Assembly: GCF_014648915.1 (NCBI RefSeq)
Contig: NZ_BMSA01000019.1
Location: forward strand, 151,716 to 215,715
Length of the DNA stretch: 64,000 bases
Origin: Streptomyces phaeofaciens
GTDB taxonomy: Bacteria > Actinomycetota > Actinomycetes > Streptomycetales > Streptomycetaceae
Direction of reading: 5' to 3'
Shown here piece by piece: positions 8,729-17,027 of the stretch; within the stretch, counting starts at the first letter, position 1; every line of letters starts with the position of its first letter. Position numbers and translations under genes: made by a program. The notes beneath the pieces are model-generated. The model was not told the origin of the DNA. It ran no database searches and saw nothing but the letters and a program-made list of their open reading frames with translations.

Positions 8729-11700
8729 TTGAACGCTGACCCGTTGGCCCTTCTCCACGCCGAGGCCACCGGCCTCAACATCGATCTCACACCGGACCTG
8801 CTCGGCCGGGCCATGGCCCCCCTGGACGAGGGACTCCTCGCCCGGCTCCTGGACCCGCGGACCTCGGCCACCACGGTCGCCGAGGTCTGGAACGCCGCCT
8901 ACAACAACACCGCCCTCGCCCCGGACAGCGCGGTCGTCGTCTGCCTCGCGGTGCGCCACGCGCTCAGGCCCGGCGCCGCCGTGCTCCAGCGGCACCTGGG
9001 CACCCTGCGCTGGAAGGCGACCTGGTGCCACGTGCACCTGTTCCTGGCGGGCTCGCTCTACCAGCACGCCAAGGAACTGATGGGCCGGGGGCGGGGAGAC
9101 CTCGTCCGCCCGATGCTCATGGAGGCCCTGCGCTGCTGGGACGTCGTCGAGCCGAACGACGGCCATCTGGCGGGCGGCCGGCCGGGCTGCATCTGGCGGG
9201 GGATGCGCGGGGTCACCCGTCTCGTCCTCGCCCGTCAGGACCCGGACCCCTTCCCGCTGCTGCGAGGTGCGCGGGTCGACCTCCGGCTCGCCGAGGAACG
9301 CGGGGACACCAGCCCGGAACACTTCGCGTTCCTGCTGGAGGTGCTCTACCGGCTGGCCCCCGACCCCGCGGAGACCGGCGGCACGTGGGACGAGGCCGAC
9401 CGGCTCGTCGAACGCGCACGGGCCCATGTCGACGACAACTTCGCCTGGCTGTGCGCGCTCGGCGAACTGCACCTGCGCAAGGCCCAGTCGGTGACGCACG
9501 GCGAGGACGGGCCGCCGCCCGGCGAGAGCGCCGCGCTCGCACCGGGCACCGAGCCCGCGACCGAGCCCGAGCCCGCCGACCCGGACCCGGTGCTCGCCCG
9601 CCGAACCGCCGCGTTGGGGGCGTACGAGCACGCCCTCGACCACTTCCGTCACGCGCGGGAACAGGCCACCGGACAGGAGCACCCCGCCCGCCTCGTCATG
9701 CTGCGCCACAACCACGGAGTCGCCCGCGCGGGCATCGCCCGCAGCCTCCAGGCGCTCAAGCGGACCGACGAAGCCCGCGAGCACTACGCGTCCGCACTCG
9801 ACGACCTGCGCTGGAGCGCCACCCACCACAACCCGGTCCAAGGCTCCGCCTTCCCCTCCGCGCTCCTCGACTTCGGCCTGTACCTGTACCGCGCCCGGGA
9901 CTTCGCCGCGGCGCACGCGCACGCCGAGGAGGCGCACGGCGTCTGCGCGGCCACCCCTGGCGTGCTCCCCGAGGAGCGGCACCGCCTGGCCGGCGAACTG
10001 TGGCGGGCCGCCGCCCTGCGCGGGCTCTGGCCGTGGACGGAGACATCGTCCGAGGAGATCCCGGAACCGGACGACGCGTCCGCCCCCGACCCGGCCGAGG
10101 TGCGGACGAGACTCGACGCCCTGCTGGCCGCGGAGCCGGCCGATCTGCTGTCGGCCGTGCCCCTCGTGCAGTCGGCCCGGCTGCTCATCGCGCTGGGCGA
10201 GGCGGCCGAGGACCTCACGCGGATCCGTGCCGCGCTGGCCACCCTGCACGACCTGCGGGAGACGGCGCACCGGGACAACCGGTCCTGGCTGTCCACCCGA
10301 CTGGGCATGCTGTACGGCCAGTTGGACCGCCTGTGCCGGTCGGCGGACGTGCCCGAGGCCGCACCGGAGAACCTGCTCGCCCGGGCCTACGCCTGCTTCG
10401 GCGATGCCGTCGTCGAGGCGACCGAGCGCCGCCGGAGCATCGAGTTCGGTCTCGGCAGGGCGGCACTGCACCACGCCAAGGCCCTGCTCGCCGACGAAGG
10501 GGCGTCGGAGGCCGCCGCCCTGCTCCTGCACGAGGCGCGGGACGTCCTGCTGGTGTGCCTCGACGAGCCGGCCGCGACCGATCCCGTGGCCGCCGGGACC
10601 GACGTACCGCCGGCCTCCGGGGAAACGGCGCCCGCACCCGGCGAACGGCCGCTGGTCCGTGGGCGCGTGGCCAGCCATCTCGGCGAGACCTGTCTGCGCC
10701 TGCACGCGCTGACCCGCGACGACACGCATCTGCGGGAAGCCGTCGGCTGGTTCGAGACGGCCCTCGCGGACGGCGACGCCGCGGGCAACGTCCAGGGCAT
10801 GCTGGGTGACGCGTATCTGCGCCTGGCCCGCGCCGGTGGCGAGCACGACCTGCGCACCGCGCTCGCGCTCAAGGCGGGGGCCCGCGAGGCGGGTGACCGG
10901 TCCCGGGAGAACCTCAGCGTCTCGGCGGCCGGCCACCACAGGCTCTGGCGATCGACCCGGGCACCCGAGGAGTTCACCACGGCGGTCGGTCTGGCGCTCC
11001 AGGCCTGCGTCCTGTCCCCGGACTGGCCCTGGCCGCTGCTGCAACTCGCCGACATGGCGGGCGCGCCGGCCGCCGTCCGGTCGACGGCGAAGCCGCCGTG
11101 GGAGACGGACGGGGCGACGGTGTCCGAGGTCACGGCCGCGGACGCGGAACACCTCCACGAGGCCGTGCGCGCCGGTGACCAGGGCCGGCTCCACGAGCGG
11201 GCGGCCCGGACGGCCGTCCACTCCCGGGCCTTCCGGCAGGCGGTCCTCGGCGGGCGGTCGAAGACCTTCGTGCTCGACGACCCGCACCGGCTCCTGTCCA
11301 CGACCCTGGTACTGAAGCCGACCTACCGGTCCGAGGCGGAGACCGAACAGGACCGTCTGGGATCCCTGCGGCGGTACCTGCGAGACACCGGCGCTCCCCA
11401 CTGGATGCGGCTGCCCGAGGTGCTGGCCCTGGTGGACCTGCCGGCCGGGTGGTCCAGCGAGCGGCAACCGCCCCCGGACACGGCACTCGCCTCCCGCCGC
11501 GCCGTGGGCCGGAGCCTCGCCGGCGTCATCGCCGACGCGTACGAGGGCCGAGGCCGGTCCCCGTTCGACAGGGTGACGTACGCGCTGCGGTACCTCGCCC
11601 GTATCCATGTGTGGTCGAGCGGGATCACGGACCCGGGCCCCGGCGGGCCGGCGGTCCTGGCACCGGTCGTCGCCGAGCTCGCGAAGCGGGCCGGCCGCCT

Positions 11701-12238
11701 CCACGTCCCCGACGCCACCGGCCTGGCGCAGCAGTGGGCCGCCGCGACCCCCAGGTGCACACAGGCCCTGCCCGGCAGGGACGCGCACGCCGAGAACTGG
11801 CTGATCACGGACACCGGCGACGTGGTCGCCCTGGACCTCGAACCGCACGGCCGTCTGCCGCTGCTCTACGAGGTGGCGCAGCTGATCGAGGACCACGCGG
11901 CGCTGAACCTGAAGGACAGCGACTGGCCGGACCGCGAGGCCCTGTGCCGGGTGTACCTGGACGAACTCACGGCCCTGGGCCACCCGGCCACGGTCGCCCC
12001 CGCCGACGTACTCCCCGCGTACCAGGCGTTCGCCCTGGTCAGGGCGGTCTTCCTGACGGAGCACCTGACGGCCGGGCCCACGGACGCCACCTCGAATCCG
12101 GCGTCGACGGGTTCCCGCCGCTGGTCCGGGCGCCGCCTCACCCACGCCCAGACCCTCCTGCGGCACTGCGCCGACACGGCGACCGAGAAGGAACTACGGG
12201 ACATCGCCGCACGGCTGGACGGCCTGCTGCCCGGGTGA
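8729..12238 (+). CDS. Large TPR protein with C-terminal kinase-like (APH-type) domain
   Basis: A 1169-residue cytoplasmic protein I do not recognise as a named family. Residues about 290-720 contain repeated helical pairs of TPR character (for example GIARSLQALKRTDEAREHYASAL and FGLYLYRARDFAAAHAHAEEA). The last 330 residues resemble a phosphotransferase/kinase fold: LVLKP near residue 860 (candidate ATP lysine), then GRDAHAENWLI near 1018-1028 as a catalytic loop with HAEN in place of the usual HxDxxxxN, and VVALDLE as the metal-binding DxE-like motif. The start is TTG 8729 with GAGG about 10 bases upstream; no ATG or GTG precedes it after the Nudix stop. Together with the Nudix gene it forms an isolated two-gene unit beside rnpB. 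Possible roles are sensing and phosphorylation of a small molecule or protein in defence; this is inference. Confidence 0.6.
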   Translation: MNADPLALLHAEATGLNIDLTPDLLGRAMAPLDEGLLARLLDPRTSATTVAEVWNAAYNNTALAPDSAVVVCLAVRHALRPGAAVLQRHLGTLRWKATWCHVHLFLAGSLYQHAKELMGRGRGDLVRPMLMEALRCWDVVEPNDGHLAGGRPGCIWRGMRGVTRLVLARQDPDPFPLLRGARVDLRLAEERGDTSPEHFAFLLEVLYRLAPDPAETGGTWDEADRLVERARAHVDDNFAWLCALGELHLRKAQSVTHGEDGPPPGESAALAPGTEPATEPEPADPDPVLARRTAALGAYEHALDHFRHAREQATGQEHPARLVMLRHNHGVARAGIARSLQALKRTDEAREHYASALDDLRWSATHHNPVQGSAFPSALLDFGLYLYRARDFAAAHAHAEEAHGVCAATPGVLPEERHRLAGELWRAAALRGLWPWTETSSEEIPEPDDASAPDPAEVRTRLDALLAAEPADLLSAVPLVQSARLLIALGEAAEDLTRIRAALATLHDLRETAHRDNRSWLSTRLGMLYGQLDRLCRSADVPEAAPENLLARAYACFGDAVVEATERRRSIEFGLGRAALHHAKALLADEGASEAAALLLHEARDVLLVCLDEPAATDPVAAGTDVPPASGETAPAPGERPLVRGRVASHLGETCLRLHALTRDDTHLREAVGWFETALADGDAAGNVQGMLGDAYLRLARAGGEHDLRTALALKAGAREAGDRSRENLSVSAAGHHRLWRSTRAPEEFTTAVGLALQACVLSPDWPWPLLQLADMAGAPAAVRSTAKPPWETDGATVSEVTAADAEHLHEAVRAGDQGRLHERAARTAVHSRAFRQAVLGGRSKTFVLDDPHRLLSTTLVLKPTYRSEAETEQDRLGSLRRYLRDTGAPHWMRLPEVLALVDLPAGWSSERQPPPDTALASRRAVGRSLAGVIADAYEGRGRSPFDRVTYALRYLARIHVWSSGITDPGPGGPAVLAPVVAELAKRAGRLHVPDATGLAQQWAAATPRCTQALPGRDAHAENWLITDTGDVVALDLEPHGRLPLLYEVAQLIEDHAALNLKDSDWPDREALCRVYLDELTALGHPATVAPADVLPAYQAFALVRAVFLTEHLTAGPTDATSNPASTGSRRWSGRRLTHAQTLLRHCADTATEKELRDIAARLDGLLPG

Positions 12239-12252
12239 CCGGGGGACGGAAA

Positions 12253-12290
12253 AGAGCTCCGGCCGGGCCCAGGGGCCGGGTCGGAGCTCT
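12253..12290. terminator. Terminator shared by rnpB and the TPR-kinase gene
   Basis: Stem AGAGCTCCG (12253-12261) with CGGAGCTCT (12282-12290); on the minus strand it is followed by TTTT, the form expected of an intrinsic terminator for rnpB. It lies 14 bases beyond the kinase-like gene's stop. Confidence 0.8.
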
Positions 12291-12293
12291 GAG

Positions 12294-12706
12294 GGCAGAC
12301 GAGTCGGGCTGTACGCCGGGTTCTGTCGCCCGGTCGCCTCGCGGCGGCCGGGGAGACGGCCATCCATCTAGGGCCGGTGTTGCCACCGGCCTCGTGCGGT
12401 CTACCCGCGGACTCGGGCGGGCAGCCCTCGAACGTCCGCGCAGAGCGCTTTTCACGGCGCTCCTTTTGACCTTGCTCCAGGTGGGGTTTACCTAGCTGCC
12501 CAGGTCACCCTGGGCACTGGTGGTCTCTTACACCACCGTTTCACCCTTACCGAGGACCGAGGTCCCCGGCGGTCTGCTTTCTGTGGCACTGTCCCGCGGG
12601 TCACCCCGGGTGGCCGTTAGCCACCACCCTGCCCTGTGGAGCCCGGACGTTCCTCGGGAAGCCCCCTAAGGGGACTCCACGCGGCCGTCCGCCCGGCTCG
12701 TCTGCC
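12294..12706 (-). ncRNA. rnpB: RNase P RNA (class A)
   Basis: Catalytic RNA of RNase P, which matures the 5' ends of tRNAs. On the minus strand the ends pair as the P1 helix (GGCAGACGAG at the 5' end, CTCGTCTGCC at the 3' end). Inside are the conserved blocks GAGGAACGTCCGGGCTCC near the 5' side, ACAGAAAGCAGACCGCC, GGTAAGGGTGAAACGGTGG, AGAGACCACC and the 3' end GACAGAACCCGGCGTACAG. The length of about 413 is normal for actinobacteria. An intrinsic terminator follows. End positions are set from the P1 pairing and may be off by a few bases. Confidence 0.97.
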
Positions 12707-12770
12707 GTGTCGACCATGGTACCGGGCGTGCGCCCTTCTTCCGGACCGCGGCCGTTCAGACCGCGGCCGT

Positions 12771-13757
12771 TCAGAGAGCCCGGCCCTCGGTCCGGCCCTC
12801 GGTTCGGTCGTCGGTTCGGTCGTCCGTGCTGTCCGCCGGCCCGCCCGTGGTCCGGCCCTCGGACTCGCCGGCGGCCCGGCGGCCCCCGGGCCGCCTCCCG
12901 CCCGCGCCGCCCGCCGTCGCCAGGACCGAGCCCGCCAGGATGAGGGCGAAGGCGGCCAGGATGCCCGCCGTGAGGGGCTCGTCCAGGAACAGGGCGCCCG
13001 CTGCCACCGCGACCGCCGGGTTGACGTAGGTGATGACCGTGGAGCGGGTGGGGCCGATCTCCTTGATCAGTTCCAGGAAGGCGACGAAGGCCACCGCCGT
13101 GCAGACGGCGCCCAGGGCGGCGAGGGCGGCCAGGACGGAGGGGGCGGGCGTCTGCGCCGGCCAGGTCGCCGCCGCCGCGGGGGCGTAGACCAGGGCCGCC
13201 AGGGTCAGGCAGGGGACGATGAGCTGGAGGGTGGGGACGTCCTTGAGCCGGCGGGCGGCTATCAGGGGGGCCGTGGCGTAGCCGACGACCGTGAGCAGCA
13301 CCTCGCCCAGCGACTTCACGTCCCCTCCCGTCAGGTGCGGGACGGTGAGGACGCCGACGCCGGCCAGCCCCAGGGCGAGGCCGGTGATCCGGCGTGCGCC
13401 CAGGACCTCCGCGTCGCCGAGGAAGCGGGCCGCCAGGACGCCGACGATCGGGACGCCCGCGATCAGCAGGCCCGCCGTGGAGCTGGACAGGTGGCGTTCG
13501 GCGTCGGTCAGGGTGAACCAGGGGCCGATGATCTCGATGCACGCGAAGGCCAGCATGGGCGCCCAGTGCGCCCGCACGGTCCGGACCAGGCCGCCCTGGC
13601 GGATCGCGAAGGGGAGCAGGAGCAGGGCGCCCAGCGCACAGCGCGTGAACACCACCATGGACGGGGAGAGGTCCTCCACCGCCACCTTGATCAGCAGATA
13701 GGGGATGCCCCAGACCACTCCCATCAGGGAGAACAGAAACCAGCCGCGTGCAGTCAT
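12771..13757 (-). CDS. EamA/DMT-family transporter
   Basis: Ten-helix permease of the drug/metabolite transporter superfamily, probably an exporter of metabolites or amino acids. The 328-residue protein has two EamA repeats; MGVVWGIPYLLIKVAVE starts the first and the LELIKEIGPTRSTVITYVNPAVAVAAGALFL segment the second, with the usual P-V-A-V pattern. The C-terminal 50 residues are hydrophilic and repetitive (DDRTDDRTEGRTEGR). It starts 19 bases after the AraC-type regulator's stop on the same strand, so they are likely one transcript and the regulator probably controls export. The gene's 3' end overlaps the presumed promoter zone of rnpB, where a 15-bp direct repeat (GACCGCGGCCGTTCA) occurs. 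Confidence 0.87.
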   Translation of the reverse strand: MTARGWFLFSLMGVVWGIPYLLIKVAVEDLSPSMVVFTRCALGALLLLPFAIRQGGLVRTVRAHWAPMLAFACIEIIGPWFTLTDAERHLSSSTAGLLIAGVPIVGVLAARFLGDAEVLGARRITGLALGLAGVGVLTVPHLTGGDVKSLGEVLLTVVGYATAPLIAARRLKDVPTLQLIVPCLTLAALVYAPAAAATWPAQTPAPSVLAALAALGAVCTAVAFVAFLELIKEIGPTRSTVITYVNPAVAVAAGALFLDEPLTAGILAAFALILAGSVLATAGGAGGRRPGGRRAAGESEGRTTGGPADSTDDRTDDRTEGRTEGRAL

Positions 13758-13776
13758 ACGGCGAGTGTCGGTCCCG

Positions 13777-14613
13777 TCAGTGCCGGGTGTCTTGAACGCT
13801 GTTGCGGTAGGCCGCCGGGGTCACGCCGAGCACGCGGCGGAACCAGCGGGTCAGATGGGCCTGGTCGGCGAAGCCCACCAGGGGTGCCACCTCCGCCGGG
13901 CGCAGTCCGGCCTCCAGCAGGCCCCGGGCGCGGGTGACCCGGTGCTGGGCGAGCCAGGCGTACGGGGGGATCCCCACCGTCGCACGGAAGGCGCGCAGGA
14001 GCTGGTAGCGGGAGAGGCCCAGGTCGGCGGCGAGGTCGGCGAGGCCGGGGGGTGCGAGGAGTTCGTCGGCGAGGCGGTCGCGGACCGTGCGGGCGATGCG
14101 GTGGGCGCCGGGCACCCGGTCGTCGGCGGGGCGGGCGGTGGAGTGGCGGCGGGCCAGGGCGGTGAGCAGCCAGGGCAGCCGGGACTCGGCCTCCAGCGGG
14201 TCGGGGCAGGTGCTGAGGTCGGTGTGGGCGGCGCGCAGCGCGGCGGCGAGTTCGGGGTCGTCGATCAGCGGTTCGCGGAAGTGCGGCAGGCCGCCGAGGG
14301 TGCCCTCGGCGAGCAGGGCGGGGCCGGCGTACAGGGCGCGGTACGCGTAGCCCTCGGTGTCGGTGGCGGGCCCGCCGGTGTGCATCTCGCCCGGGGCGAG
14401 GACGACGATGGCGCCGGGGCCGTTGCGGATGTGGCCGCCCCGGTAGTCGATGATCTCGGAGCCGCCGACGCAGACGCCGACCGTGTACTCGTCATGGGCG
14501 TGCGGGGCGTAGACGTGCCGGTCGAAGCGGGCGGTCAGCAGGTCGAGGGGCGGACCGCAGCGGCCCAGCCGGGCTCTCGTCCACAACGCCTGTTCACGGC
14601 CCACGCCGCTCAT
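13777..14613 (-). CDS. AraC-family transcriptional regulator
   Basis: DNA-binding regulator of 278 residues with an N-terminal cupin-like effector domain (AraC_binding: HAHDEYTVGVCVGG and VVLAPGEMHTG) and a C-terminal double helix-turn-helix with the conserved LGLSRYQLLRAFRATVGIPPYAWL and VGFADQAHLTRWFRRVLGVTPAAYR. Both helices of the AraC signature are intact. It lies directly upstream of the EamA exporter in one orientation (19-base gap), a very common AraC/EamA pairing in Streptomyces, which suggests induction of the exporter by its substrate. Start ATG 14613. Confidence 0.9.
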   Translation of the reverse strand: MSGVGREQALWTRARLGRCGPPLDLLTARFDRHVYAPHAHDEYTVGVCVGGSEIIDYRGGHIRNGPGAIVVLAPGEMHTGGPATDTEGYAYRALYAGPALLAEGTLGGLPHFREPLIDDPELAAALRAAHTDLSTCPDPLEAESRLPWLLTALARRHSTARPADDRVPGAHRIARTVRDRLADELLAPPGLADLAADLGLSRYQLLRAFRATVGIPPYAWLAQHRVTRARGLLEAGLRPAEVAPLVGFADQAHLTRWFRRVLGVTPAAYRNSVQDTRH

Positions 14614-14745
14614 CCCGCACCCCCTGCTGTGTTCCTCAGGGTGGAACGCCTACGGGCCCGATTCCATGCCCCGATCCGCGGGTCGTGCATCCCCCGGCCC
14701 CGGAAGGGCCGCAGCCATGGGCGGGCTGCGGACCTCGTCGTACGG

Positions 14746-15153
14746 TCAGCGGCCCGGATCGTCTCGGGCGTGCTGTCCGGCATCGCCCCGCGGTGGCTGT
14801 CGGGCGGCTTCCAGCGCCCGCGCCAGCTGCTCGCGGGCACGGCGCTGGATGCCCTCGCTGTCGTGCAGCAGTTCCTCGGTCTCCTCGGGTGTGAGCGGCG
14901 AGGGCGGTGGGCCCCCGTCGGTCAGCTCGGCGTAGAGGCTGCGGCAGGCCTGGTCCTCGTCAGGGAATCGCTCCAGCACCGTGCGCATGCCCCGCTGCTG
15001 AACGCCCATCACCCACTCACCCGCCTGTTTCTCCAGGTAGAGGCGGTCCTCCGGCCTGGGGCAGCCGGGGGATCCGGGGCAGTCGGCGATCTCGTACAGC
15101 CCCGCCGGGACCCCGGCCGCGCTCAGCGCCTCGCACAGCTGGTGACGGTCCAT
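14746..15153 (-). CDS. Small acidic protein, candidate TNT immunity partner
   Basis: A 135-residue acidic, cytoplasmic protein with no domain I recognise. Its N-terminal part has two Cys in DCPGSPGCP and a conserved-looking LEKQAGEWVMGVQQRG; the C-terminal half is a Glu/Arg-rich helix ending in a low-complexity tail. It starts 28 bases after the stop of the secreted TNT-domain enzyme on the same strand, so the two are probably cotranscribed. Small acidic proteins encoded right after secreted NAD-degrading toxins often protect the producer, so an immunity role is the most economical guess, but nothing in the sequence proves it. Start ATG 15153 with a weak GGGA upstream. The 14614-14745 gap shows nothing. 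Confidence 0.6.
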   Translation of the reverse strand: MDRHQLCEALSAAGVPAGLYEIADCPGSPGCPRPEDRLYLEKQAGEWVMGVQQRGMRTVLERFPDEDQACRSLYAELTDGGPPPSPLTPEETEELLHDSEGIQRRAREQLARALEAARQPPRGDAGQHARDDPGR

Positions 15154-15181
15154 GTCCCGATCCTGCCCTGTCCCCCAGCGC

Positions 15182-16030
15182 TCAGTTCACCCGCTCCAGA
15201 TTGCCGCTGCGCACCAGAGTGTTCACTGTCGCGCCGGGCACATCCAGGGCGGGGGGCTGCACATTCGGGCAGTACGGTGTCTTGTACGCGACCGAGGTCA
15301 CGTACTGCACGCCCTGGCCAGGTTGCTCGAATGCCGGTGCGGTAGGCCCGGCACACACGACGGTGTCCTTCTTCACCCGGTACAGGTGGTAGTTGTAGGG
15401 GTACCGCGCGTCCTCGGTGTTGAGACCGGACGGCGGAATCGAGCGTTCCCCGTACTTGGCGCCGGCCGGCGAGAGGAACTTGCCGAACTCATTGCCGAAG
15501 CGGTCCAGCAGCTGGCCGGGGTGGAGGGTGACCTCAGCCGCGAGGACATTCCCGCTGTTGTCATGGGCGAAGCCGTTGTCCGGAACCAGGCTGTACTTCC
15601 AGTCGCCCTGGCCGAAGTCCCCAGTCGGGTTCCACCACTTGTTGAGGAACTCCACCGGGGTGAGGGGGCCGAACCGGTTGTAGCCGCTCAGGATGCCGCC
15701 CAGGACCCCGGTGCGCGGCAGCCTCGCCGGGCCGAACCGCCAGTCGTTGCACACGAATTCCGTGTGTGCGTAGGGGTAGGGCGACGGCACCAGCCCGAGG
15801 CAGCGCGTCTTCTCGCCGTCCGCCCCGGGCCGGCGGTTCTGCTGCCCCTGCTTGCCCCCGTCGGCCGCCCGGTCGGACGCCGGCGGCGGGGCGGCGACCG
15901 CCGGTGTCAGGGAGCGATCGGCGGGGGACGTCCGCATGTCCACGGCAGCGGACGCGGGAGCGCTGAGCAGAAGGGAACCGGCAAGGCCGGCCGTCGCGGC
16001 CACGCTCGCACACCATCGACGGATTGCCAC
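15182..16030 (-). CDS. Secreted TNT-domain NAD(P)+ glycohydrolase
   Basis: Predicted secreted enzyme that hydrolyses NAD+ like the tuberculosis necrotizing toxin. The 282-residue precursor has a signal peptide (IRRWCASVAATAGLAGSLLL to APASA), a disordered Pro/Ala/Gly linker (residues about 35-75), then a Cys-containing segment and the TNT fold: FGPLTPVEFLNKWW, LDRFGNEFGKFLSP, GERSIPP, YHLYRV, APAFEQPGQGVQY. The DRFG and RSIPP arginines and the Q in QPGQGVQY are the positions that bind NAD in the family. I chose GTG 16030 because GGAGG lies 6 bases upstream; an ATG at 16072 would add 14 residues ahead of the signal peptide. A small acidic gene follows 28 bases downstream. Confidence 0.82.
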   Translation of the reverse strand: MAIRRWCASVAATAGLAGSLLLSAPASAAVDMRTSPADRSLTPAVAAPPPASDRAADGGKQGQQNRRPGADGEKTRCLGLVPSPYPYAHTEFVCNDWRFGPARLPRTGVLGGILSGYNRFGPLTPVEFLNKWWNPTGDFGQGDWKYSLVPDNGFAHDNSGNVLAAEVTLHPGQLLDRFGNEFGKFLSPAGAKYGERSIPPSGLNTEDARYPYNYHLYRVKKDTVVCAGPTAPAFEQPGQGVQYVTSVAYKTPYCPNVQPPALDVPGATVNTLVRSGNLERVN

Positions 16031-16237
16031 TGATGCCTCCGAAAGATCGAGTCCACGGGGCGTCAGGAGCACCCTGATCCATCACAGAAGTCCCGCCGGG
16101 GCGCAGCAACACGGGCGGGCCGAACGGGCTCGCCCGCCACTCGTTCGCCAGAGGCGGCTGCGGCCCTCCCGCCCCGGGCCCGACCGCCCCCGGGCCTGCC
16201 CCCGGCACAGGTCCACGTCCGCGTCGCCGGCCCGCGC

Positions 16238-16268
16238 TTGACCCTGCCGCGACGTCAGGCTTTCTACT
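16238..16268 (+). promoter_or_regulatory. MerR-type promoter with 19-bp spacer
   Basis: TTGACC (16238-16243) and TCTACT (16263-16268) are separated by 19 bases instead of 17, the geometry that MerR activators untwist. The spacer carries a CCTG...CAGG dyad. Initiation would fall at the ATG at 16275, making the message leaderless. Confidence 0.6.
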
Positions 16269-16274
16269 GGAGAC

Positions 16275-17027
16275 ATGCGGATCGGAGAACTCGCCGAGGC
16301 CGTCGGCGTGACCACGCGGACCGTCCGGCACTACCACCACCTGGGGCTGCTGCCCGAGCCCGAGCGGCGCGCCAACGGCTATCGCGACTACTCGCTGCGG
16401 CACGCCGTCACCCTCGCCCGGATCCGGCGGCTGACCGAGCTGGGTCTGGGCCTGGCGGAGGTGCGGGACGTGCTCGCGGACGACGCCGGGAAGGACCTCG
16501 TCGAGGTGCTGACCGAGCTGGACGAGGATCTGGCCCGGCAGGAGAGGGCGATCCGGGAGCGCCGGGCCCGGCTGCGGGAGCTGCTGGACGTGGAGGAGCT
16601 GCCCGCCGAGGGCCCGGTCTCGCCCGAGCTGGCCGCCCTGTTCGCGCGGACGGCGGCCGAGCTGAGCGACTCCCCGATGGCGGCCCGGGACCGTGAGGTG
16701 CTCGCGCTGATCGAGACGGCCGCGAGCCCCGAGGAGCGGGAGCGGCTGCTGACGGTGGTGGGCGCGGTCGTGGCCTCGCCGGAGGCGGTGGCCCACGCCA
16801 ACGAGGCGTACGCGCTGCTCGACGCGCTCGCCGACGCCGGCCCGGACGACCCCCGGGTGGAGACGGCCGCTCGCCGGCTCGCCGAGTGCACCCCGCGCGA
16901 GCTGCTCCCCGAGGCGGGGGTCGTCGATGACGACAACAGCTTCCTGCGGGCGCTGTACGCGGACTTCGCCCCGGCGCAGGCGGAGGCGATCCGCCGGACG
17001 CTGCGCATCCTCGCGGAGGGGACATGA
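16275..17027 (+). CDS. MerR-family transcriptional regulator
   Basis: Regulator of 250 residues. The N-terminal winged helix is standard: MRIGELAEAVGVTTRTVRHYHHLGLLPEPERRANGYRDY spans helix-turn-helix and wing, followed by RRLTELGLGLAEVRDVL. A coiled-coil dimerisation helix (EDLARQERAIRERRARLRELL) follows, then a C-terminal all-helical effector domain of about 130 residues without metal-binding cysteines, so it probably senses an organic ligand. Its own promoter has a MerR-type 19-bp spacer, implying autoregulation. The stop overlaps the ATG of the membrane protein gene downstream (ATGA), so that gene is the likely target. Confidence 0.88.
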   Translation: MRIGELAEAVGVTTRTVRHYHHLGLLPEPERRANGYRDYSLRHAVTLARIRRLTELGLGLAEVRDVLADDAGKDLVEVLTELDEDLARQERAIRERRARLRELLDVEELPAEGPVSPELAALFARTAAELSDSPMAARDREVLALIETAASPEERERLLTVVGAVVASPEAVAHANEAYALLDALADAGPDDPRVETAARRLAECTPRELLPEAGVVDDDNSFLRALYADFAPAQAEAIRRTLRILAEGT

